Shown here: piece after piece, positions 44,626 to 56,399 of the stretch | Position numbering within the stretch: the first letter of the stretch is position 1 | How the letters are laid out: each line of letters opens with the position of its first letter | From: Hippasteria phrygiana | Taxonomy: Eukaryota; Echinodermata; Asteroidea; Valvatida; Goniasteridae | Length of the DNA: 64,000 nucleotides | Assembly (NCBI GenBank): GCA_037893225.1 | Contig: JAZGUH010000103.1 | Coordinates: forward strand, 682,001-746,000 | Direction of reading: 5' to 3' | Program-made: the position numbers and the translations under genes | The notes under the pieces: generated by a model | Seen by the model: the letters and a program-made list of their open reading frames with translations, nothing else | Databases searched by the model: none | Told to the model about the DNA's origin: nothing

Positions 44626-47600
44626 TTAAAGGGTGCGGGTTTTAAGGGTGCGGGTTTTAAGGGTGAGGGTTTTAAGAGTGCGGGTTTTAAGAGTGCGGGT
44701 TTTAAGAGTGCGGGTTTTAAGAGTGCTAGAGTTAGGGCCTTGTTACACACTGCAATTTTAACAAGCAATTTGTGGGCAAGTAACAGCGCTGCAGCCGAAA
44801 AGAAATTCTTCAAGTGCAATAAAGACATTTTTCTTCTTAAGACAATTTTGTGAAAATAAACAATTCCATGTTTTTCTATGTGGAATTTGGTTGGACCCGA
44901 TTGGCTGAAAATTGTCCTGTGTGACATGGCCCTTAGAGTGAGAGTGCTTGTGTTCGGGTTAGAATGTGAGAGTAAGAGATAAAGAGACAGAGGTTTTAAG
45001 GGTGCGGGTTTTAAGGGTGCGGGTTTTAAGGGTGCGGGTTTGAGGGGTGCGGGTTTTAGGGGTGCGGGTTTTAGGGGTGCGGGTTTTAGGGGTGCGGGTT
45101 TTAGGGGTGCGGGTTTTAGGGGTGCGGGTTTTAGGGGTGCGGGTTTTAGGGGTGCGGGTTTTAGGGGTGCGGGTTTTAGGGGTGCGGGTTTTAAGGGTGC
45201 GGGTTTTAGGGGTGCGGGTTTTAAGTTAGGGCCTTGTTACACAATGCAATTTTAACAAGCAATTTGTGGGCAAGTAACAGCGCTGCAGCCGAAAAGAAAT
45301 TCTTCAAGTGCAATAAAGACATTTTTCTTCTTAAGACAATTTGGTGAAAATACAAAATTCCATGTTTTTCTATGTGGAATTTGGTTGGACCCGATTGCCT
45401 GAAAATTGTCCTGTGTGACATGGCCCTGAGAGTGAGAGTGCTTGTGTTCGGGTTAGAATGTGAGAGTAAGAGATAGAGAGACAGGGATAGATAGAGTGTT
45501 AGACTTACTCGTCTACAAAACACCATAGGTCTGTTGTGCTGATCTAAGCCCACATCCTACAGCATGATTTCATATGCTCTCTATCTCACTAGGCCTTTCA
45601 GTTCTGTCCAGGATAATCTTGTATGGCCTCGAGGTCTTGAACAGCCAGGAGCCGGAGGTTTATCTCTCCTGGAGTTGATGGAAAAATAGAGTAAGCGAGT
45701 TAGGGGTGTTCAAATTAGTTGTTAAGAGTTAAGGGTTTGAGTGCAAGTGTTAGGGTTAACGTTCAAGTTAGAGTGCAGGTTTTAAGGGTGCGGGTTTTAA
45801 GGGTGCGGGTTTTAAGGGTGAGGGTTTTAAAAGTGCGGGTTTTAAGAGTGCGGGTTTTAAGAGTGCGGGTTTAAAGAGTGCTAGAGTTAGGGCCTTGTTA
45901 CACACTGCAATTTTAACAAGCAATTTGTGGGCAAGTAACAGCGCTGCAGCCGAAAAGAAATTCTTCAAGTGCAATAAAGACATTTTTCTTCTTAAGACAA
46001 TTTTGTGAAAATAAAAAATTCCATGTTTTTCTATGTGGAATTTGGTTGGACCCGATTGCCTGAAAATTGTCCTGTGTGACATGGCCCTTAGAGTGAGAGT
46101 GCTTGTGTTCGGGTTAGAATGTGAGAGTAAGAGATAGAGAGACAGAGGTTTTAAGGGTGCGGGTTTTAAGGGTGCGGGTTTTAAGGGTGCGGGTTTTAGG
46201 GGTGCGGGTTTTAGGGGTGCGGGTTTTAGGGGTGCGGGTTTTAGGGGTGCGGGTTTTAGGGGTGCGGGTTTTAGGGGTGCGGGTTTTAGGGGTGCGGGTT
46301 TTAGGGTGCGGGTTTTAAGGGTGCAGGTTTTAAGGGTGCGGGTTTTAAGGGTGAGGGTTTTAAGAGTGCGGGTTTTAAGAGTGCGGGTTTTAAGAGTGCG
46401 GGTTTTAAGAGTGCTAGAGTTAGGGCCTTGTTACACACTGCAATTTTAACAAGCAATTTGTGGGCAAGTAACAGCGCTGCAGCCGAAAAGAAATTCTTCA
46501 AGTGCAATAAAGACATTTTTCTTCTTAGGACAATTTGGTGAAAATAAAAAATTCCATGTTTTTCTATGTGGAATTTGGTTGGACCCGATTGCCTGAAAAT
46601 TGTCCTGTGTGACATGGCCCTTAGAGTGAGAGTGCTTGTGTTCGGGTTAGAATGTGAGAGTAAGAGATAGAGAGACAGGGATAGATAGAGTGTTAGACTT
46701 ACTCGTCTACAAAACACCATAGGTCTGTTGTGCTGATCTAAGCCCACATCCTACAGCATGATTTCATATGCTCTCTATCTCACTAGGCCTTTCAGTTCTG
46801 TCCAGGATAATCTTGTATGGCCTCGAGGTCTTGAACAGCCAGGAGCCGGAGGTTTATCTCTCCTGGAGTTGATGGAAAAATAGAGTAAGCGAGTTAGGCG
46901 TGTTCAAATTAGTTGTTAAGAGTTAAGGGTTTGAGTGCAAGTGTTAGGGTTAACGTTCAAGTTAGAGTGCAGGTTTTAAGGGTGCGGGTTTTAAGGGTGC
47001 GGGTTTTAAGGGTGAGGGTTTTAAAAGTGCGGGTTTTAAGAGTGCGGGTTTAAAGAGTGCTAGAGTTAGGGCCTTGTTACACACTGCAATTTTAACAAGC
47101 AATTTGTGGGCAAGTAACAGCGCTGCAGCCGAAAAGAAATTCTTCAAGTGCAATAAAGACATTTTTCTTCTTAAGACAATTTTGTGAAAATAAAAAATTC
47201 CATGTTTTTCTATGTGGAATTTGGTTGGACCCGATTGGCTGAAAATTGTCCTGTGTGACATGGCCCTTAGAGTGAGAGTGCTTGTGTTCGGGTTAGAATG
47301 TGAGAGTAAGAGATAGAGAGACAGGGATAGATAGAGTGTTAGACTTACTCGTCTACAAAACACCATAGGTCTGTTGTGCTGATCTAAGCCCACATCCTAC
47401 AGCATGATTTCATATGCTCTCTATCTCACTAGGCCTTTCAGTTCTGTCCAGGATAATCTTGTATGGCCTCGAGGTCTTGAACAGCCAGGAGCCGGAGGTT
47501 TATCTCTCCTGGAGTTGATGGAAAAATAGAGTAAGCGAGTTAGGGGTGTTCAAATTAGTTGTTAAGAGTTAAGGGTTTGAGTGCAAGTGTTAGGGTTAAC

Positions 47601-48900
47601 GTTCAAGTTAGAGTGCAGGTTTTAAGGGTGCGGGTTTTAAGGGTGCGGGTTTTAAGGGTGAGGGTTTTAAAAGTGCGGGTTTTAAGAGTGCGGGTTTTAA
47701 GAGTGCGGGTTTAAAGAGTGCTAGAGTTAGGGCCTTGTTACACACTGCAATTTTAACAAGCAATTTGTGGGCAAGTAACAGCGCTGCAGCCGAAAAGAAA
47801 TTCTTCAAGTGCAATAAAGACATTTTTCTTCTTAAGACAATTTTGTGAAAATAAAAAATTCCATGTTTTTCTATGTGGAATTTGGTTGGACCCGATTGCC
47901 TGAAAATTGTCCTGTGTGACATGGCCCTTAGAGTGAGAGTGCTTGTGTTCGGGTTAGAATGTGAGAGTAAGAGATAAAGAGACAGAGGTTTTAAGGGTGC
48001 GGGTTTTAAGGGTGCGGGTTTTAGGGGTGCGGGTTTTAGGGGTGCGGGTTTTAGGGGTGCGGGTTTTAGGGGTGCGGGTTTTAGGGGTGCGGGTTTTAGG
48101 GGTGCGGGTTTTAGGGGTGCGGGTTTTAGGGGTGCGGGTTTTAGGGGTGCGGGTTTTAAGGGTGCGGGTTTTAAGTTAGGGCCTTGTTACACAATGCAAT
48201 TTTAACAAGCAATTTGTGGGCAAGTAACAGCGCTGCAGCCGAAAAGAAATTCTTCAAGTGCAATAAAGACATTTTTCTTCTCAAGACAATTTTGTGAAAA
48301 TAAAAAATTCCATGTTTTTCTATGTGGAATTTGGTTGGACCCGATTGCCTGAAAATTGTCCTGTGTGACATGGCCCTTAGAGTGAGAGTGCTTGTGTTCG
48401 GGTTAGAATGTGAGAGTAAGAGATAGAGAGACAGAGGTTTTAAGGGTGCGGGTTTTAGGGGGTGCGGGTTTTTTAGGGGTGCGGGTTTTAGGGGTGCGGG
48501 TTTTAGGGGTGCGGGTTTTAGGGGTGCGGGTTTTAGGGGTGCGGGTTTTAAGGGTGCGGGTTTTAGGGGTGCGGGTTTTAGGGGTGCAGGTTTTAAGGGT
48601 GCGGGTTTTAGGGGTGCGGGTTTTAAGGGTGCGGGTTTTAAGTTAGGGCCTTGTTACACAATGCAATTTTAACAAGCAATTTGTGGGCAAGTAACAGCGC
48701 TGCAGCCGAAAAGAAATTCTTCAAGTGCAATAAAGACATTTTTCTTCTTAAGACAATTTGGTGAAAATACAAAATTCCATGTTTTTCTATGTGGAATTTG
48801 GTTGGACCCGATTGCCTGGAAATTGTCCTGTGTGACATGGCCCTTAGAGTGAGAGTGCTTGTGTTCGGGTTAGAATGTGAGAGTAAGAGATAGAGAGACA

Positions 48901-49260
48901 GAGGTTTTAAGGGTGCGGGTTTTAAGGGTGCGGGTTTTAGGGGTGCGGGTTTTAGGGGTGCGGGTTTTAGGGGTGCGGGTTTTAGGGGTGCGGGTTTTAG
49001 GGGTGCGGGTTTTAGGGGTGCGGGTTTTAGGGGTGCGGGTTTTAGGGGTGCGGGTTTTAGGGGTGCGGGTTTTAGGGGTGCGGGTTTTAGGGGTGCGGGT
49101 TTTAGGGGTGCGGGTTTTAGGGGTGCGGGTTTTAGGGGTGCGGGTTTTAAGGGTGCGGGTTTTAAGGGTGCGGGTTTTAAGGGTGAGGGTTTTAAGAGTG
49201 CGGGTTTTAAGAGTGCGGGTTTTAAGAGTGCGGGTTTTAAGAGTGCGGGTTTTAAGAGTG
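48901..49260 (+). repeat. Longest G-rich 15-bp array in the first 5.54-kb copy
   Basis: About 23 units in fixed order: two TTTTAAGGGTGCGGG, a long run of TTTTAGGGGTGCGGG, three more AAGGG units, one with GGGTGAGGG, then AAGAGTGCGGG units ending in AAGAGTGCTAGAG before the MITE. The equivalent array is at 54,456-54,800. GGG-TTTTA-GGGG-TGC-GGG spacing gives continuous G-quadruplex potential on the plus strand only. Confidence 0.85.
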
Positions 49261-52200
49261 CTAGAGTTAGGGCCTTGTTACACACTGCAATTTTAACAAG
49301 CAATTTGTGGGCAAGTAACAGCGCTGCAGCCGAAAAGAAATTCTTCAAGTGCAATAAAGACATTTTTCTTCTTAAGACAATTTTGTGAAAATAAATAATT
49401 CCATGTTTTTCTATGTGGAATTTGGTTGGACCCGATTGCCTGAAAATTGTCCTGTGTGACATGGCCCTTAGAGTGAGAGTGCTTGTGTTCGGGTTAGAAT
49501 GTGAGAGTAAGAGATAGAGAGACAGAGGTTTTAAGGGTGCGGGTTTTAAGGGTGCGGGTTTTAGGGGTGCGGGTTTTAAGGGTGCGGGTTTTAAGTTAGG
49601 GCCTTGTTACACAATGCAATTTTAACAAGCAATTTGTGGGCAAGTAACAGCGCTGCAGCCGAAAAGAAATTCTTCAAGTGCAATAAAGACATTTTTCTTC
49701 TTAAGACAATTTGGTGAAAATACAAAATTCCATGTTTTTCTATGTGGAATTTGGTTGGACCCGATTGCCTGAAAATTGTCCTGTGTGACATGGCCCTTAG
49801 AGTGAGAGTGCTTGTGTTCGGGTTAGAATGTGAGAGTAAGAGATAGAGAGACAGGGATAGATAGAGTGTTAGACTTACTCGTCTACAAAACACCATAGGT
49901 CTGTTGTGCTGATCTAAGCCCGCATCCTACAGCATGATTTCATATGCTCTCTATCTCACTAGGCCTTTCAGTTCTGTCCAGGATAATCTTGTATGGCCTC
50001 GAGGTCTTGAACAGCCAGGAGCCGGAGGTTTATCTCTCCTGGAGTTGATGGAAAAATAGAGTAAGCGAGTTAGGGGTGTTCAAATTAGTTGTTAAGAGTT
50101 AAGGGTTTGAGTGCAAGTGTTAGGGTTAACGTTCAAGTTAGAGTGCAGGTTTTAAGGGTGCGGGTTTTAAGGGTGCGGGTTTTAAGGGTGCGGGTTTTAA
50201 GGGTGAGGGTTTTAAAAGTGCGGGTTTTAAGAGTGCGGGTTTTAAGAGTGCTAGAGTTAGGGCCTTGTTACACACTGCAATTTTAACAAGCAATTTGTGG
50301 GCAAGTAACAGCGCTGCAGCCGAAAAGAAATTCTTCAAGTGCAATAAAGACATTTTTCTTCTTAAGACAATTTTGTGAAAATAAACAATTCCATGTTTTT
50401 CTATGTGGAATTTGGTTGGACCCGATTGGCTGAAAATTGTCCTGTGTGACATGGCCCTTAGAGTGAGAGTGCTTGTGTTCGGGTTAGAATGTGAGAGTAA
50501 GAGATAAAGAGACAGAGGTTTTAAGGGTGCGGGTTTTAAGGGTGCGGGTTTTAAGGGTGCGGGTTTGAGGGGTGCGGGTTTTAGGGGTGCGGGTTTTAGG
50601 GGTGCGGGTTTTAGGGGTGCGGGTTTTAGGGGTGCGGGTTTTAGGGGTGCGGGTTTTAGGGGTGCGGGTTTTAGGGGTGCGGGTTTTAGGGGTGCGGGTT
50701 TTAGGGGTGCGGGTTTTAGGGGTGCGGGTTTTAAGGGTGCGGGTTTTAGGGGTGCGGGTTTTAAGTTAGGGCCTTGTTACACAATGCAATTTTAACAAGC
50801 AATTTGTGGGCAAGTAACAGCGCTGCAGCCGAAAAGAAATTCTTCAAGTGCAATAAAGACATTTTTCTTCTTAAGACAATTTGGTGAAAATACAAAATTC
50901 CATGTTTTTCTATGTGGAATTTGGTTGGACCCGATTGCCTGAAAATTGTCCTGTGTGACATGGCCCTGAGAGTGAGAGTGCTTGTGTTCGGGTTAGAATG
51001 TGAGAGTAAGAGATAGAGAGACAGGGATAGATAGAGTGTTAGACTTACTCGTCTACAAAACACCATAGGTCTGTTGTGCTGATCTAAGCCCACATCCTAC
51101 AGCATGATTTCATATGCTCTCTATCTCACTAGGCCTTTCAGTTCTGTCCAGGATAATCTTGTATGGCCTCGAGGTCTTGAACAGCCAGGAGCCGGAGGTT
51201 TATCTCTCCTGGAGTTGATGGAAAAATAGAGTAAGCGAGTTAGGGGTGTTCAAATTAGTTGTTAAGAGTTAAGGGTTTGAGTGCAAGTGTTAGGGTTAAC
51301 GTTCAAGTTAGAGTGCAGGTTTTAAGGGTGCGGGTTTTAAGGGTGCGGGTTTTAAGGGTGAGGGTTTTAAAAGTGCGGGTTTTAAGAGTGCGGGTTTTAA
51401 GAGTGCGGGTTTAAAGAGTGCTAGAGTTAGGGCCTTGTTACACACTGCAATTTTAACAAGCAATTTGTGGGCAAGTAACAGCGCTGCAGCCGAAAAGAAA
51501 TTCTTCAAGTGCAATAAAGACATTTTTCTTCTTAAGACAATTTTGTGAAAATAAAAAATTCCATGTTTTTCTATGTGGAATTTGGTTGGACCCGATTGCC
51601 TGAAAATTGTCCTGTGTGACATGGCCCTTAGAGTGAGAGTGCTTGTGTTCGGGTTAGAATGTGAGAGTAAGAGATAGAGAGACAGAGGTTTTAAGGGTGC
51701 GGGTTTTAAGGGTGCGGGTTTTAAGGGTGCGGGTTTTAGGGGTGCGGGTTTTAGGGGTGCGGGTTTTAGGGGTGCGGGTTTTAGGGGTGCGGGTTTTAGG
51801 GGTGCGGGTTTTAGGGGTGCGGGTTTTAGGGGTGCGGGTTTTAGGGTGCGGGTTTTAAGGGTGCGGGTTTTAAGGGTGCGGGTTTTAAGGGTGAGGGTTT
51901 TAAGAGTGCGGGTTTTAAGAGTGCGGGTTTTAAGAGTGCTAGAGTTAGGGCCTTGTTACACACTGCAATTTTAACAAGCAATTTGTGGGCAAGTAACAGC
52001 GCTGCAGCCGAAAAGAAATTCTTCAAGTGCAATAAAGACATTTTTCTTCTTAGGACAATTTGGTGAAAATAAAAAATTCCATGTTTTTCTATGTGGAATT
52101 TGGTTGGACCCGATTGCCTGAAAATTGTCCTGTGTGACATGGCCCTTAGAGTGAGAGTGCTTGTGTTCGGGTTAGAATGTGAGAGTAAGAGATAGAGAGA

Positions 52201-55200
52201 CAGGGATAGATAGAGTGTTAGACTTACTCGTCTACAAAACACCATAGGTCTGTTGTGCTGATCTAAGCCCACATCCTACAGCATGATTTCATATGCTCTC
52301 TATCTCACTAGGCCTTTCAGTTCTGTCCAGGATAATCTTGTATGGCCTCGAGGTCTTGAACAGCCAGGAGCCGGAGGTTTATCTCTCCTGGAGTTGATGG
52401 AAAAATAGAGTAAGCGAGTTAGGCGTGTTCAAATTAGTTGTTAAGAGTTAAGGGTTTGAGTGCAAGTGTTAGGGTTAACGTTCAAGTTAGAGTGCAGGTT
52501 TTAAGGGTGCGGGTTTTAAGGGTGCGGGTTTTAAGGGTGAGGGTTTTAAAAGTGCGGGTTTTAAGAGTGCGGGTTTTAAGAGTGCGGGTTTAAAGAGTGC
52601 TAGAGTTAGGGCCTTGTTACACACTGCAATTTTAACAAGCAATTTGTGGGCAAGTAACAGCGCTGCAGCCGAAAAGAAATTCTTCAAGTGCAATAAAGAC
52701 ATTTTTCTTCTTAAGACAATTTTGTGAAAATAAAAAATTCCATGTTTTTCTATGTGGAATTTGGTTGGACCCGATTGGCTGAAAATTGTCCTGTGTGACA
52801 TGGCCCTTAGAGTGAGAGTGCTTGTGTTCGGGTTAGAATGTGAGAGTAAGAGATAGAGAGACAGGGATAGATAGAGTGTTAGACTTACTCGTCTACAAAA
52901 CACCATAGGTCTGTTGTGCTGATCTAAGCCCACATCCTACAGCATGATTTCATATGCTCTCTATCTCACTAGGCCTTTCAGTTCTGTCCAGGATAATCTT
53001 GTATGGCCTCGAGGTCTTGAACAGCCAGGAGCCGGAGGTTTATCTCTCCTGGAGTTGATGGAAAAATAGAGTAAGCGAGTTAGGGGTGTTCAAATTAGTT
53101 GTTAAGAGTTAAGGGTTTGAGTGCAAGTGTTAGGGTTAACGTTCAAGTTAGAGTGCAGGTTTTAAGGGTGCGGGTTTTAAGGGTGCGGGTTTTAAGGGTG
53201 CGGGTTTTAAGGGTGAGGGTTTTAAAAGTGCGGGTTTTAAGAGTGCGGGTTTTAAGAGTGCGGGTTTAAAGAGTGCTAGAGTTAGGGCCTTGTTACACAC
53301 TGCAATTTTAACAAGCAATTTGTGGGCAAGTAACAGCGCTGCAGCCGAAAAGAAATTCTTCAAGTGCAATAAAGACATTTTTCTTCTTAAGACAATTTTG
53401 TGAAAATAAAAAATTCCATGTTTTTCTATGTGGAATTTGGTTGGACCCGATTGCCTGAAAATTGTCCTGTGTGACATGGCCCTTAGAGTGAGAGTGCTTG
53501 TGTTCGGGTTAGAATGTGAGAGTAAGAGATAAAGAGACAGAGGTTTTAAGGGTGCGGGTTTTAAGGGTGCGGGTTTTAGGGGTGCGGGTTTTAGGGGTGC
53601 GGGTTTTAGGGGTGCGGGTTTTAGGGGTGCGGGTTTTAGGGGTGCGGGTTTTAGGGGTGCGGGTTTTAGGGGTGCGGGTTTTAGGGGTGCGGGTTTTAAG
53701 GGTGCGGGTTTTAAGTTAGGGCCTTGTTACACAATGCAATTTTAACAAGCAATTTGTGGGCAAGTAACAGCGCTGCAGCCGAAAAGAAATTCTTGAAGTG
53801 CAATAAAGACATTTTTCTTCTCAAGACAATTTTGTGAAAATAAAAAATTCCATGTTTTTCTATGTGGAATTTGGTTGGACCCGATTGCCTGAAAATTGTC
53901 CTGTGTGACATGGCCCTTAGAGTGAGAGTGCTTGTGTTCGGGTTAGAATGTGAGAGTAAGAGATAGAGAGACAGAGGTTTTAAGGGTGCGGGTTTTAGGG
54001 GGTGCGGGTTTTTTAGGGGTGCGGGTTTTAGGGGTGCGGGTTTTAGGGGTGCGGGTTTTAGGGGTGCGGGTTTTAGGGGTGCGGGTTTTAAGGGTGCGGG
54101 TTTTAGGGCTGCGGGTTTTAGGGGTGCAGGTTTTAAGGGTGCGGGTTTTAGGGGTGCGGGTTTTAGGGGTGCGGGTTTTAAGGGTGCGGGTTTTAAGTTA
54201 GGGCCTTGTTACACAATGCAATTTTAACAAGCAATTTGTGGGCAAGTAACAGCGCTGCAGCCGAAAAGAAATTCTTCAAGTGCAATAAAGACATTTTTCT
54301 TCTTAAGACAATTTGGTGAAAATACAAAATTCCATGTTTTTCTATGTGGAATTTGGTTGGACCCGATTGCCTGGAAATTGTCCTGTGTGACATGGCCCTT
54401 AGAGTGAGAGTGCTTGTGTTCGGGTTAGAATGTGAGAGTAAGAGATAGAGAGACAGAGGTTTTAAGGGTGCGGGTTTTAAGGGTGCGGGTTTTAGGGGTG
54501 CGGGTTTTAGGGGTGCGGGTTTTAGGGGTGCGGGTTTTAGGGGTGCGGGTTTTAGGGGTGCGGGTTTTAGGGGTGCGGGTTTTAGGGGTGCGGGTTTTAG
54601 GGGTGCGGGTTTTAGGGGTGCGGGTTTTAGGGGTGCGGGTTTTAGGGGTGCGGGTTTTAGGGGTGCGGGTTTTAGGGGTGCGGGTTTTAGCGGTGCGGGT
54701 TTTAAGGGTGCGGGTTTTAAGGGTGCGGGTTTTAAGGGTGAGGGTTTTAAGAGTGCGGGTTTTAAGAGTGCGGGTTTTAAGAGTGCGGGTTTTAAGAGTG
54801 CTAGAGTTAGGGCCTTGTTACACACTGCAATTTTAACAAGCAATTTGTGGGCAAGTAACAGCGCTGCAGCCGAAAAGAAATTCTTCAAGTGCAATAAAGA
54901 CATTTTTCTTCTTAAGACAATTTTGTGAAAATAAATAATTCCATGTTTTTCTATGTGGAATTTGGTTGGACCCGATTGCCTGAAAATTGTCCTGTGTGAC
55001 ATGGCCCTTAGAGTGAGAGTGCTTGTGTTCGGGTTAGAATGTGAGAGTAAGAGATAGAGAGACAGAGGTTTTAAGGGTGCGGGTTTTAAGGGTGCGGGTT
55101 TTAGGGGTGCGGGTTTTAAGGGTGCGGGTTTTAAGTTAGGGCCTTGTTACACAATGCAATTTTAACAAGCAATTTGTGGGCAAGTAACAGCGCTGCAGCC

Positions 55201-56399
55201 GAAAAGAAATTCTTCAAGTGCAATAAAGACATTTTTCTTCTTAAGACAATTTGGTGAAAATACAAAATTCCATGTTTTTCTATGTGGAATTTGGTTGGAC
55301 CCGATTGCCTGAAAATTGTCCTGTGTGACATGGCCCTTAGAGTGAGAGTGCTTGTGTTCGGGTTAGAATGTGAGAGTAAGAGATAGAGAGACAGGGATAG
55401 ATAGAGTGTTAGACTTACTCGTCTACAAAACACCATAGGTCTGTTGTGCTGATCTAAGCCCGCATCCTACAGCATGATTTCATATGCTCTCTATCTCACT
55501 AGGCCTTTCAGTTCTGTCCAGGATAATCTTGTATGGCCTCGAGGTCTTGAACAGCCAGGAGCCGGAGGTTTATCTCTCCTGGAGTTGATGGAAAAATAGA
55601 GTAAGCGAGTTAGGGGTGTTCAAATTAGTTGTTAAGAGTTAAGGGTTTGAGTGCAAGTGTTAGGGTTAACGTTCAAGTTAGAGTGCAGGTTTTAAGGGTG
55701 CGGGTTTTAAGGGTGCGGGTTTTAAGGGTGCGGGTTTTAAGGGTGAGGGTTTTAAAAGTGCGGGTTTTAAGAGTGCGGGTTTTAAGAGTGCTAGAGTTAG
55801 GGCCTTGTTACACACTGCAATTTTAACAAGCAATTTGTGGGCAAGTAACAGCGCTGCAGCCGAAAAGAAATTCTTCAAGTGCAATAAAGACATTTTTCTT
55901 CTTAAGACAATTTTGTGAAAATAAAAAATTCCATGTTTTTCTATGTGGAATTTGGTTGGACCCGATTGCCTGAAAATTGTCCTGTGTGACATGGCCCTTA
56001 GAGTGAGAGTGCTTGTGTTCGGGTTAGAATGTGAGAGTAAGAGATAGAGAGACAGAGGTTTTAAGGGTGCGGGTTTTAAGGGTGCGGGTTTTAGGGGTGC
56101 GGGTTTTAGGGGTGCGGGTTTTAGGGGTGCGGGTTTTAGGGGTGCGGGTTTTAGGGGTGCGGGTTTTAGGGGTGCGGGTTTTAAGAGTGCTAGAGTTAGG
56201 GCCTTGTTACACACTGCAATTTTAACAAGCAATTTGTGGGCAAGTAACAGCGCTGCAGCCGAAAAGAAATTCTTCAAGTGCAATAAAGACATTTTTCTTC
56301 TTAAGACAATTTTGTGAAAATAAAAAATTCCATGTTTTTCTATGTGGAATTTGGTTGGACCCGATTGCCTGAAAATTGTCCTGTGTGACATGGCCCTTA

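Larger units (their letters stand above)
44066..55130. repeat. 5.54-kb tandem duplication
   Basis: 44,066-49,590 and 49,591-55,130 carry the same order of MITEs, linkers, block B copies and 15-bp arrays. Landmark offsets are 5,525, 5,540 or 5,555 bp throughout (for example 44,613/50,138, 46,301/51,841, 47,961/53,516, 49,591/55,131). Differences are therefore almost entirely whole 15-bp units gained or lost, plus rare substitutions. A third copy begins at 55,131 but keeps the pattern for only about 700 bp. Confidence 0.9.
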
